Positions 8,095 to 16,349 of a stretch of DNA of 16,457 nt are shown in pieces. The stretch spans positions 1 to 16,457 of the forward strand of contig BBFD01000056.1 of NCBI GenBank assembly GCA_001313065.1. The letters run 5' to 3'. This DNA is from Silvimonas sp. JCM 19000 (lineage in GTDB: Bacteria; Pseudomonadota; Gammaproteobacteria; Burkholderiales; Chitinibacteraceae). The notes under the pieces were generated by a model. It saw only the letters and a program-made list of their open reading frames with translations. It was not told where the DNA came from and made no database searches. The stretch's first letter is position 1; every line of letters begins with the position of its first letter. The position numbers were made by a program, and so were the translations under genes.

Positions 8095-9236
8095 GAGTAC
8101 GCTCCGCGTCCTGGAGACCGGCGTTCTCCTGTTCAGAAATCGTGGCGCTCGGGTGCAGTTCGGCGCGACGACGACGAGACGGCCACAGCCCTTCGGGGCG
8201 GACCAGCATGATGATGATCATGCAAGGCCAAACAGCAGCATGCGCAGGTTTTCCGGGTCGACGATCTTGCGGCCGAACAGACCCTGCTGCAGCGGGTTGA
8301 TCACGTCGCGCAGGATTTCCGGCACCACCGAGACCAGAATCGCGCCCAGGATCACCCCGGCAATATTGCCCATGCCGCCGAGTACGACCATACACAACAC
8401 CATGATCGATTCCATCAGCACAAAAGATTCCGGACTGACAAAGCCCTGGAAGCTGGCAAACAACGCCCCCGATACCCCACCAAATGAAGCGCCCATGGCA
8501 AAGGCCAGCAATTTGACGTTGCGGGTATTGATACCCATGGCGTTGGCGGCGATTTCGTCTTCGCGGATGGCCACCCAGGCACGGCCGATGCGCGAATATT
8601 GCAAACGGCTGGTCACAAAGATGATCAGGCAGCAGAACGCCAGAATCAGGTAGTAGTACAGATACACCGGCTCAAAGCGCAGGCCGAGAAAGTCGATGGG
8701 TTTGGCAAAGGTGTAATTAAAGAAATGCACCGGTGCCACATTATCGATCCCTTGCGGGCCGTTGGTGATATTGACCGGGCGGTCCAGGTTGTTCATGAAG
8801 ATACGGATGATCTCGCCGAAACCCAGCGTCACGATGGCCAGATAATCGCCGCGCAGTTTCAGCGTCGGCGTGCCCAGCAGTATGCCGAATACGCAGGCGG
8901 CCAGACCGCAGATGACGATCATGATCAAGAACGGCGGATGTTGTAGCCACAAGGGCATCACCGCCTGCAGCTGCGGCGAATTGAAAATGGCGTACATATA
9001 AGCGCCCACCGCATAGAACGCGATGTAGCCCAGATCAAGCAGGCCGGCAAAGCCCACCACAATGTTCAGACCCAGCGCCAGCATGATGTACAGCAGGCAA
9101 AGTCGATCACGCGGATCCAGGAATTGGCGCTGCTGAATGTGGCGCCCAAAGCCCAGGGCAACACCAGCAACACCGCCGCAAAGATGAACAGCGCAATCTG
9201 GCGCTGGCGCGGCGTCTTCAGAAAAGCAAAATGCAT
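8087..9236 (-). CDS. livM: Branched-chain amino-acid ABC transporter permease LivM, two apparent frameshifts
   Basis: LivM is one of the two membrane permeases of the LIV importer. Start ATG 9236 (MHFAFLKTPRQRQIALFIFA) follows AAGGAA on the minus strand. After SSANSWIRVIDFA one base is missing at 9096-9097 (CCC read as CC). The frame then runs through LLYIMLALGLNIVVGFAGLL and LDLGYIAFYAVGAYMYAIF. The cytoplasmic loop RIGRAWVAIREDEIAANAMG is the permease motif that contacts the ATPases. A second break near 8221 (one base missing) precedes MIIIMLVRPEGLWPSRRR and a polar tail. The corrected length is 383 residues with about nine membrane segments. The end overlaps livG by eight bases. Confidence 0.93.
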
Positions 9237-9257
9237 GTTGATTCCTTTCAGACCCGG

Positions 9258-10190
9258 TTACGCACGTTCTGCAACGCGCTCGCCCAGCAAGCCGGACGGG
9301 CGGAACACCAGCACCAGGATCAGCACCAGGAAGGCAAAGATGTCTTTGTAGTTGCTGCCCAAAAAAAAGCCCCCGGTCAGGTCACCCAGATAACCCGAGC
9401 CCAGGCTTTCGATAATGCCCAGCGTAATCCCACCCAGCACCGCGCCCTGCAGGTTGCCAATGCCGCCAAGTACCGCAGCGGTAAACGCTTTCAGGCCGAT
9501 CAGAAAGCCCATATACGGATGTGCCTGATCGTAGTTGGCGGCAACCATCACGCCAGCCACTGCGCCCAGCGCCGAGCCGGTCACAAAGGTCATCGAGATT
9601 ACGCTGTTGATATTGACGCCCATCAGGCCAGCCACCTCGGGGTTTTGCGCGGTGGCGCGCATGGCGCGGCCAAGGCGGGTGCGTTCGATCATGTAGAACA
9701 GCGCCCCCATCAACACGATGGCCAGGATGATGATGGCTACCTGCAGATCGGTAATTGCGGCGCCATAAAAGTTATGCACGGTTTGCGGCAGGATGTTGGG
9801 GAAGGGGCGATAGCTGCGACCCCAGATCAACGATGCCACTTGTTGCAGCACGATCGACACCCCGATGGCCGTGATCAGCGGGGCCAGGCGTGGTGCGCGG
9901 CGCAGTGGGCGGTAGGCGATGCGTTCCACCGCAAAACCCAACAGCATCGAAACGGGGATGGCCATGACCAGACCGGCCACCAGCATGAGCGGGCCCGGCA
10001 AGCTGATGTGGTTGCCCACCAGCACGTTGATGCAGGTAATGGTGACCATGGCGCCAAACATCACGATTTCGCCATGGGCAAAATTGATCAATTGCATGAT
10101 GCCGTACACCATCGTGTAACCCAGCGCGATCAGCGCATAAATACTGCCGATCACCAGGCCATTGATGATTTGTTGCAGAAAGATATCCAA
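9258..10190 (-). CDS. livH: Branched-chain amino-acid ABC transporter permease LivH
   Basis: LivH is the partner permease of LivM. The 310-residue frame is intact. I use the TTG at 10188-10190, because it gives MDIFLQQIINGLVIGSIYAL, the expected start, and is preceded by GGAGGA with a four-base gap. No ATG or GTG fits the family start. Family features include YTMVYGIMQLINFAHGEIVM, the ATPase-contact loop RTRLGRAMRATAQNPEVAGL, GLKAFTAAVLGGIGNLQGAV and terminal FRPSGLLGERVAER. There are about eight hydrophobic segments. A T8 run in the coding strand (GGFFLG) stays in frame. It is the first gene of livHMGF, 21 bases before livM. Confidence 0.96.
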   Translation of the reverse strand: MDIFLQQIINGLVIGSIYALIALGYTMVYGIMQLINFAHGEIVMFGAMVTITCINVLVGNHISLPGPLMLVAGLVMAIPVSMLLGFAVERIAYRPLRRAPRLAPLITAIGVSIVLQQVASLIWGRSYRPFPNILPQTVHNFYGAAITDLQVAIIILAIVLMGALFYMIERTRLGRAMRATAQNPEVAGLMGVNINSVISMTFVTGSALGAVAGVMVAANYDQAHPYMGFLIGLKAFTAAVLGGIGNLQGAVLGGITLGIIESLGSGYLGDLTGGFFLGSNYKDIFAFLVLILVLVFRPSGLLGERVAERA

Positions 10191-10595
10191 TCGGTCCTCC
10201 CTGGACTGCTACTTGGCTGCTTAAAACGGGGCCGTATGTGATGTCCCGGTCGGGTCACACACAGGCAACAGATCGTGATGGCCTGCGCCGGGCTGGCTGC
10301 GTAGCGGCTTGTGGCCAGCCTTGCGGGGCTCGACGGGTGCAGTGGCGGATGATTTGTACCATAACAGTTGCGGCCATGAACTTACCCGTATCGCAAATAT
10401 GCGAAAACTTGCCACTTTCCCTTACATTCAAACGCGGATATTTGCGATGGGCAAACGCTGCGCTTGCCGGGGCCATCCCGTCAGTTCAAGCACGATACGT
10501 GCCGCCTGCCACGCTTACAGCGCAAACTGCCGCTCACACGGGCAGCCCAGCCCGATACCGCAGCTTGTCAGCATGGGGCTGGCCGCAGCACCAAT
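10191..10595. other. Regulatory gap upstream of livH
   Basis: I find no coding region that I can support in this stretch between the livK terminator and livH. It must hold the livH promoter, unless the operon depends on read-through past the livK terminator. The notable content is a pair of matched palindromic sites (10390-10448, listed separately). I could not identify a convincing -35/-10 pair on the minus strand. Confidence 0.5.
10390..10448. repeat. Inverted repeat, candidate operator pair
   Basis: ATCGCAAATAT (10390-10400) and its exact reverse complement ATATTTGCGAT (10438-10448) are 37 bases apart. The left copy extends into a palindrome of its own, TCGCA-AATA-TGCGA (10391-10404). The right copy is a near-match to the same 14-mer in inverted orientation (10434-10447). 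Centres are 43 bases apart, roughly four helical turns. This layout resembles paired binding sites for a dimeric regulator. The regulator is unknown. Confidence 0.5.
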
Positions 10596-10625
10596 AAAAA
10601 AAACGGCAGCGCGCGGCTGCCGTTT
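10596..10625 (-). terminator. Intrinsic terminator of livK
   Basis: On the minus strand, CGGCAGC, a CGCGC loop and GCTGCCG form a stem (extendable by A-T pairs), followed by eight T, 18 bases after the livK stop. It separates livK from livHMGF. Confidence 0.93.
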
Positions 10626-10643
10626 CCAGTTTCAAGCGCGGCC

Positions 10644-11860
10644 TTATTTGGCTGCGCCTTGCACGATTTCGAGCACTTCCCACTTGCCACCCTTCACGGT
10701 GTACAGCGTGATGGCACCGTTCTTGATGTCGCCCTTTTCGTCGAATTCGATCGGGCCGGTTACGCCGTCGTAATGGATCTTGGCCAGTTCCGGCAGGTAC
10801 TTGGCCGGTTCGGTCGAGCCCGCTTTCTTCATGGCTTCGACCATGACCTTCACGGCGTCATAGCAATACGGTGCGTACAGCTGCACGTCCTGGCCAAAGG
10901 TCTGCTTGAACTTGGCCAGGAATTCCTTGCCGCCCGGCAACTGGTCTTTCGGTTGGCCTGGCGACGAAGACACCATGCCTTCAGCATCATCACCCGCCAG
11001 CTTGATCAGCTCAGGCGTCTGGGTGCCGTCGCCGCCCATGATCTTGGCGTCGATGCCCAGCTTGTGCGCTTGTTTTTTCAGCGGGCCAGCTTGTGCGTCC
11101 ATGCCGCCGTAGAAAATCAGATCCGGCTTTTTTGCCCTTGATCGAGGTCAGGATCGCGTTGAAGTCGGTTTCCTGGTTGGTGGTGAATTCACGGCCAACC
11201 ACTTCGCCACCGGCAGCTTGGCGGCTTTCTCGAATTCATCAGCCAGACCCTGGCCGTAGGCGGTGCGGTCATCGATGATGGCCACTTTCTTGGCACTCAG
11301 TTTCTTGACGGCGTATTCGCCCAGCACTTTGCCCTGTTGCGCATCGTTAGCCATCACACGGAAGGCGGTCTTCAGGCCAGCGGCGGTATAGCCACGGCGG
11401 TGGCGGACGGGCTGATTTGCGGAATGCCGGCAGCGGCATACAGCTTGGAAGCGGGGATGGTGGTGCCGGAGTTCAAGTGGCCAATCACGCCCACGACTTT
11501 TTCGTCAACAAAGCGCTGTGCCACGGTGTTGGCGGTTTTCGGGTCAGCCTGGTCATCTTCGGAGTCCATCTCGAATTTGACTTTCTTGCCACCAATATCG
11601 GCGCCGCCTGCAGCGTTGATTTCGTCGATAGCCAGCTTCACGCCGTCTTCGTTGTCTTTACCCAGGTGGGCAATGTTGCCGGTCAGCGGGGCAGCATGAC
11701 CGATCTTGACGGTGGTAGCGTCGCCGCCGGCCGGAGCGGCAGCAGCTGCCGGAGCAGAAGCGGCAGGCGCCGAAGCGTCGGGCGTGGCGGTTTCTTGCTT
11801 GCCGCAAGCCGCCAGGCCAACGATGGCCGCTGCAATAAGGCTGTAACGCGCGATAGTCAT
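10644..11860 (-). CDS. livK: Branched-chain amino-acid ABC transporter substrate-binding lipoprotein LivK, three apparent frameshifts
   Basis: This is the periplasmic receptor of the LIV importer (leucine, isoleucine, valine or related ligands). Start ATG 11860 follows AGGGGAT. The N-terminus MTIARYSLIAAAIVGLAAC carries a lipobox (L-A-A-C19), then a Pro/Ala-rich linker (about 28-48). The type I receptor fold follows: VKIGHAAPLTGNIAHLGKDN, DGVKLAIDEINAAGG, HLNSGTTIPASKLYAAAGIP, KVAIIDDRTAYGQGLADEFE, ETDFNAILTSIKGKKPDLIF, YDGVTGPIEFDEKGD. Breaks lie near 11390 (-1), near 11214 (-1) and at T6 11128-11133 (+1). The corrected length is 405 residues. It is separated from livH by a terminator, which lets it be made in excess. 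The exact ligand cannot be read from sequence. Confidence 0.93.
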
Positions 11861-11992
11861 AAGCTTGATCCCCTATCTGATCGTGATTGTGCGATTTGAT
11901 CGTCTGAATGATATGAATGCCGAACAGGGCATCACGTCAGTTTGATGAAGCAAGAACCGTGCACTGTCGTAATGCCGCCGTTAAGGTGATCG

Positions 11993-12022
11993 ATAATGAG
12001 TAGGCGCGTTTCGCTGTGTCAA
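11993..12022 (-). promoter_or_regulatory. Sigma-70 promoter of livK
   Basis: On the minus strand, a perfect TTGACA (12022-12017) is separated by 18 bases from CATTAT (11998-11993). It lies about 130 bases upstream of the livK start and would give a leader of roughly 125 nt. The sequence between it and livK holds no gene. Confidence 0.6.
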
Positions 12023-12091
12023 ATACTGGTTTTCCCGGATGCGACCGCGTTGGCATGTATGCAACAGCGCTGTTTGCTTGCAACAGACAAT

Positions 12092-12123
12092 AAAAAAAAG
12101 CCGCACCACAGCGGTGCGGCTTT
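12092..12123 (-). terminator. Intrinsic terminator of gene A
   Basis: On the minus strand, AAGCCGCACC, a GCTGT loop and GGTGCGGCTT form a 10-bp stem with a T8 tail that overlaps the last two stem bases. It starts 14 bases after the stop of gene A. It also insulates livK from read-through. Confidence 0.94.
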
Positions 12124-12136
12124 GGGGGCCACTGCT

Positions 12137-13129
12137 TTATATAGCAACATTCAGCGTTCTGGCGCCGCCCTGGTTGTCGTCCAGCTTCATATATCTGGAG
12201 CTGACTGCATTGGGTGCAGTGCTGTCTTTTTTGTGCATCACTGGCCGCATCGGATGGGCTGGCGGCCGCTGTAGCCGGGGCGGCGGCACTACTGCTGGTG
12301 CTGGACTGCGCGCTGGCACCGCCACTGTAACCTTTGAGCCACACCGACAGCTGCTGCAGCAGCGGATCATCAAACAAGGCAGTAAACGGACCGTGATGCG
12401 ACTTGACCGCAGCTTTGTTCTGATCGCTATCGTTTTGCAGCAGTGACTGGAGCACATCTAGATCGCTGTGCGTCACTTTGGCTTTGGAATAATCCGGGCT
12501 GGCCGCCTGGCTATTTGCCGCCTGGGTGTTTTGCCACGCACCACTATCGGTGGATTGCGGCAGGCTGCTGCTGCTGGCATCCGCGCCATTATCGTAAGTG
12601 TTGCCGTAGCTGTTACTGATACCCGCGGTAGTTTGCAAAGAAACGCTCAGGCTCAGTGCAGCGGAAAACTCAAAAGTGCGGCCATCGGCTGTGGTCAAAG
12701 TGCCCTGGCTGCTAATTGATAACTGCTGCTGGCATAAGTAGTGGCTTGCGCGGCGTAGCCATTGCGACCCGCCACCGCGTTGACCGAGGCGCCACTGCTT
12801 TCGCTCTCGCTCACATCGCCGTCAAAGTTCATCGAACTGATGCTGACACCCAGCATCTTTTCCATCAGGCTTTGAAGGCATCCATTTGCGCGCCGATCTG
12901 GCTGTTGGCATCGGTCGCGCTGGTGCCATCACTGGCGGCCGCTTTGCGGCCTTGGTCCGAAATCTGCACATGGCTGCTGCCGGCCCCGCCGTCCAGCGCC
13001 GAACCCGCCGCCGCGCCGGACGTGCCAGTACAATGCGCTGGCATCAGTCTGATAGGTGCCGCTGAAATGCTGCGTGGACTGCGTGCTCCATGCAGATTGC
13101 ATGGCCAGTCCGGATTGATCGATGCGCAT
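12137..13129 (-). CDS. Gene A: Ser/Ala-rich protein paralogous to gene B, four apparent frameshifts
   Basis: I do not know a named function. The start MRIDQSGLAMQSAWSTQSTQ matches the MRI start of gene B. Corrected order of blocks: HVQISDQGRKAAA, IGAQMDAFKSLMEKMLGVSI, a Ser/Glu cluster (DVSESESSG), SSQGTLTTADGRTFEFSAAL, then a long low-complexity Ser/Ala/Gln tail with KVTHSDLDVLQSLLQNDSD and ALFDDPLLQQLSVWLKGY, ending RYMKLDDNQGGARTLNVAI. Breaks lie at about 13000-13035 (+1, exact place unclear), about 12873 (-1), about 12712 (-1) and T6 12227-12232 (+1). The corrected length is 330 residues. Unlike B it lacks the EF-hand-like domain. It has no classical signal peptide and no Shine-Dalgarno. 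It has its own sigma-28-like promoter and a strong terminator. Confidence 0.75.
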
Positions 13130-13160
13130 GGGGGAGGGCTTGTGCAGTTGTTATGTCACT

Positions 13161-13187
13161 GTATCGGCATGTATCGGCCTGGCTTGA
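13161..13187 (-). promoter_or_regulatory. Sigma-28 (FliA)-type promoter of gene A
   Basis: Read on the minus strand: TCAAGCCA, 11 bases, GCCGATAC. This matches the flagellar sigma-28 consensus (TCAAG/TAAAG, 14 bases, GCCGATA) in sequence and spacing. It ends 31 bases before the ATG of gene A and lies in the short gap after the gene B stop. A near-copy precedes gene B. Confidence 0.65.
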
Positions 13188-13197
13188 GGACCGTTGA

Positions 13198-14221
13198 TCA
13201 AATGCTGAGATCAACGTGCTGTATGGTGCCGACACTGCCGTTGTTATTCAGATACACCCCGGTGGACTGGATGCGGCCAGCCAGTGCATTGCTGCTGTCC
13301 TTCAGGTCGAACGAGGTGCTGGCTGCGCAAGATAAATTGCGCCAACACCGGCATCCGCCAACGAAATCACTTTGTCCGCGCCGCTGGCGTCTTTCAGCCA
13401 GACCTTCAGCCGGGCGTAGACCGGATCCCCTTCGTCGATCCAGCCGTTGCCATCGCTGTCGTATCTGGCCAGGTCGGCAAAACCATCGCCGCTTTGCGTG
13501 CCAAACAGCTCTTTGCCGTTATCGATGCGGCCGTTGTTATTGCTGTCCAGCCCGAGGAAACCCGAGCCGCTCTTGAGCAGATTCACCTGATTGGTCTGGC
13601 CGGTGCCAAGCAGGTCAAAGCCAAAGCGCTGATCGGATAACTGCGCGGCGCTGCCATTAAAATTGATAACCAGCGGGTCATGCAGCCGCGAGCCGCCGTT
13701 GCCTGGGTGATACCCAACGAAACCGTCGAGGTGTGCTGGCTTGCCATCGAGAGTTCGGCCGAGAACTGGATGTGCTGGCCGTCTGCCGTCACCACCGTGC
13801 CTTGCGCGCTGAAGTCAGTGGACTCGCTCTCGCTGCTGGTCATGCTGGCGCTGGCCGTGAAACCGGCTGAGCCGCTGGCGCTGGCTTCGGCGTCGGCGCT
13901 GGTCGCCGCATTAGCGTCGCTGTCCGTGCCGCTGCCTGCTTTGATGAAATTGATCTTGTGGCCAAGAATGTGCTCGAGTATGGCCTTGAGCAAATCCAGC
14001 TTGGGGTCGCCGGTTGAATCCTGGGTGGCCTGCGCCAGCGCTTTGGCTTCGGCAGTTTTGCGCGCCGCCTCCGAGATCTGGATGTGGCGCGTGTCCTGCT
14101 CCATATTCACCGCCGCCGTGGTGAGCAACAGCGACTCGGAATGATAGTTGGCCGTCGAAAACTGGCTGCTGCTCTGGCTATGGGTCGAAGCCAGATCGAC
14201 TTGGGATAGGCTGATACGCAT
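13198..14221 (-). CDS. Gene B: EF-hand-like calcium-loop protein, two apparent frameshifts
   Basis: It belongs to a conserved but uncharacterised proteobacterial family that I recognise from Pseudomonas-type proteins. Corrected length is 341 residues. Blocks: MRISLSQVDLAS, HIQISEAARKTAEAKAL (46-62), LDLLKAILEHILGHKINFI (75-93), a Ser/Ala-rich spacer, FSAQGTVVTADGQHIQFSAE (137-156), LHDPLVINFNG, and a C-terminal domain with two calcium-type loops. These are D226-S-N-N-N-G-R-I-D-N-G-K-E238 and D255-S-D-G-N-G-W-I-D-E-G-D266. It ends with STGVYLNNNGSVGTIQHVDL. Breaks lie near 13697 (-1, restores QANGGSRLHDP) and near 13323 (-1). There is no Sec signal peptide and no clear Shine-Dalgarno. A sigma-28-like promoter precedes it. 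Calcium binding is inferred from the loops. Confidence 0.82.
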
Positions 14222-14249
14222 GGGTGCGGCCGGTCGTTGTTATCACGAC

Positions 14250-14276
14250 GTATCGGCATGTATCAGACCGGCTTGA
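14250..14276 (-). promoter_or_regulatory. Sigma-28 (FliA)-type promoter of gene B
   Basis: Read on the minus strand: TCAAGCCG, 11 bases, GCCGATAC, the same spacing as the flagellar sigma-28 consensus. It ends 28 bases before the ATG of gene B. It shares its -35, -10 and a downstream TAACAAC block with the element upstream of gene A. Confidence 0.7.
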
Positions 14277-14318
14277 GGCAGACGTCGTGCAATGGACGAT
14301 GAATGGTCGCAAGCGCAA

Positions 14319-14995
14319 TCAGAATTCGCCCAGTTCAGCCAGGGACACCAGATGCTCACCGGCCACAATCCAGTGATCGATCAACTGGATGTCCAGCAAT
14401 TTGAGCGACTGGTTCAGCGTGCTGGTCAGCGCAATATCGGCCATGGACGGTTCGGCGCGGCCGGAAGGGTGGTTGTGCGCCACTATCACTGCGCTGGCGT
14501 GATGCAACAGCGCCTGGCGCGCCACTTCTTGCGGATAGACATGTGCCTGTTTGAGGCTGCCTTGCGAGATCTCGACCACCGCAGTGACCCGCAGCGCCGT
14601 GTTGAGCATCACGGCAACAAAACACTCCACCTTGCGTTGGCGCAATAGCAGACGCAAATAATCTTTGACTGCGGCCGGATGGTTAGCGCGTCGCCTTGCT
14701 GCATTTGCTCGCGCAAGGTGCGGCGCGCCAGTTCCAGCACCGCGCGCAGCTGGGCAAACTTGGCTTCGCCCATGCCGGCGATGCTGCACAGCTCGGCCTG
14801 GCTGGCGGCAAAAAAATGCCGTTCAGACTGCCAAACCGTTGCAGCATCTGGCGCGCAATATCAACCGCGCTATGGCCCGCCACACCGACGCGCAGAAAAA
14901 ATCGCCAGCAGTTCGGCATCCGACAATGCGCTACCACCGCGCTGGATCAGCTTTTCACGCGGACGTTCGGCCGAGGGCCACGCAAGGATATGCAT
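14319..14995 (-). CDS. radC: RadC family JAB/JAMM-domain protein (UPF0758), three apparent frameshifts
   Basis: RadC was once called a DNA-repair protein, but its biochemical role is unsettled. Start ATG 14995 follows AGGAG with a seven-base gap and gives [20 protein letters not shown]. An N-terminal helix-hairpin-helix-like region ([20 protein letters not shown]) leads to the JAB domain. Its metal motif is intact: EISQG, then H173-N-H175-P-S-G and S-M-A-D186. Breaks lie at A6 14896-14901 (+1, restores AIFLRVG), A7 14810-14816 (+2, restores [10 protein letters not shown]) and near 14680 (-1, restores ALTNPAAVKDY). The corrected length is 224 residues, the family norm. It is divergent from coaBC, the conserved arrangement in many proteobacteria. 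Confidence 0.94.
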
Positions 14996-15101
14996 CGGAA
15001 AACTCCTGGGGGTCTGAGCAAAGGGCAGAGCCTGTTACACTTCGCGCAGACCAGCAATGCCAACCCGCAGCAAGTTTGCGGTGGAACAAACAAGGATATT
15101 T

Positions 15102-16301
15102 ATGAAGCCCAGAAAGATCGTTCTTGGCGTCACCGGCGGCGTGGCTGCCTACAAGGCGGCCGAGCTGACCCGGCTGCTTGTCAAGGGCGGACATGAAGTC
15201 CAGGTGGTGATGACCGCGGCCGCCACGCAGTTCGTCACGCCGGTCACCTTTCAGGCGCTGTCGGGCAAACCGGTGTTTACCGATGCCTGGGATGCGCGCA
15301 TCGACAACAATATGTCGCACATTGATCTGACCCGTGGCGCCGACGTGGTGCTGGTGGCACCGGCCACCGCTGATTTCATCGCCAAAGTGGCGACCGGCCT
15401 GTGTGACGATCTGCTCACCACGCTGGTCGCGGCGCGCGATTGCCCCTTGTTGGTGGCGCCGGCCATGAACCGCCAGATGTGGGAAAACCCGCCCAATCTG
15501 CGCAATGTAGCGCAACTCAAAGCCGACGGCGTGCAGGTGTGCGGCCCCGATAGCGGTGACCAGGCCTGCGGCGAAGTGGGGCTGGGGCGCATGCTCGAAC
15601 CCGAAACCATCGTGCAGTATCTGGAAGCGTTTTTTCAGCCGCGCGTGCTGGAAGGTCGCAAGGTGCTGATCACGGCCGGTGCCACGTTTGAGCGCATCGA
15701 CGCCGTGCGTGGCATTACCAACACCAGCTCGGGCAAGATGGGGTTCGCCATTGCCCGTGCGGCGTGGGAAGCCGGCGCGACGGTGACGCTGGTGGCTGGC
15801 GAAACCGCACTGGCTACGCCGCCGGGCGCGCGTCGCATCGATGTAAAAAAAGCGCGCAAGACATGCTCAATGCCGTCAACGCCGAAATCGATACGCAGGA
15901 CATCTTTATCAGTGTGGCGGCGGTCGCCGATTACTACGTGCTGAACCAGTCCGAGCAAAAAAATCAAAAAAGACGCGCATATCCTGACGCTGGAACTGGC
16001 GCCCAATCCGGACATTCTGGCCAGCGTGGCCTGCCGTCCGCGTCCGCCGTTCTGTGTCGGCTTTGCCGCCGAGTCCGAGAACCTGATCGAATACGCCCAG
16101 GCCAAGCGCAAACGCAAACAATTGCCGCTGCTGGCCGCCAACCTGGTGCAAAACGCCATGGGCGCCGAAGACAACGAGCTGATCCTGCTTGATGACGCGG
16201 GCGAGCACCGCGTGCCGCGTGCGCCCAAGCTGGATGTTGCGCGCCAGCTGATCAAGCATCTGGCCCGGCTGTATGACGCAGACCATCCCACCGCACTTTA
16301 A
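15102..16301 (+). CDS. coaBC: Bifunctional phosphopantothenoylcysteine decarboxylase / phosphopantothenate-cysteine ligase, two apparent frameshifts
   Basis: CoaBC (Dfp) makes 4'-phosphopantothenoylcysteine and decarboxylates it to 4'-phosphopantetheine in coenzyme A synthesis. ATG 15102 follows AAGGAT and gives MKPRKIVLGVTGGVAAYKAA, the canonical start. The CoaC flavin domain has the catalytic histidine in SHID (73), PAMNRQMW (120-127) and the ACGE cysteine (156). The CoaB domain has ITAGATFERIDAVRGITNTS, SGKMG and the lysine-rich KIKK (286-289). Breaks lie at A7 15845-15851 (two extra, restores DVKSAQDML) and A7 15957-15963 (one extra, restores SEQKIKKDAHI). Their net effect is three bases. 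The corrected length is 398 residues, normal. dut follows after 48 bases. Confidence 0.95.
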
Positions 16302-16349
16302 TAAATAACCCGATCAATCGACCCACCGCTAAACCAGGGCCCCCCAAAG

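Noticed and set aside
9231..10241. Long plus-strand open frame (336 codons, His/Gln/Asp-rich) opposite livH
   Set aside because: It is the antisense frame of an intact, clearly recognised livH. The composition is biased and no family resemblance is visible.
551..16301. Calling the broken genes pseudogenes
   Set aside because: Breaks affect essential genes, sit on homopolymers and leave otherwise conserved protein sequence. Sequencing or assembly error is the simpler explanation.
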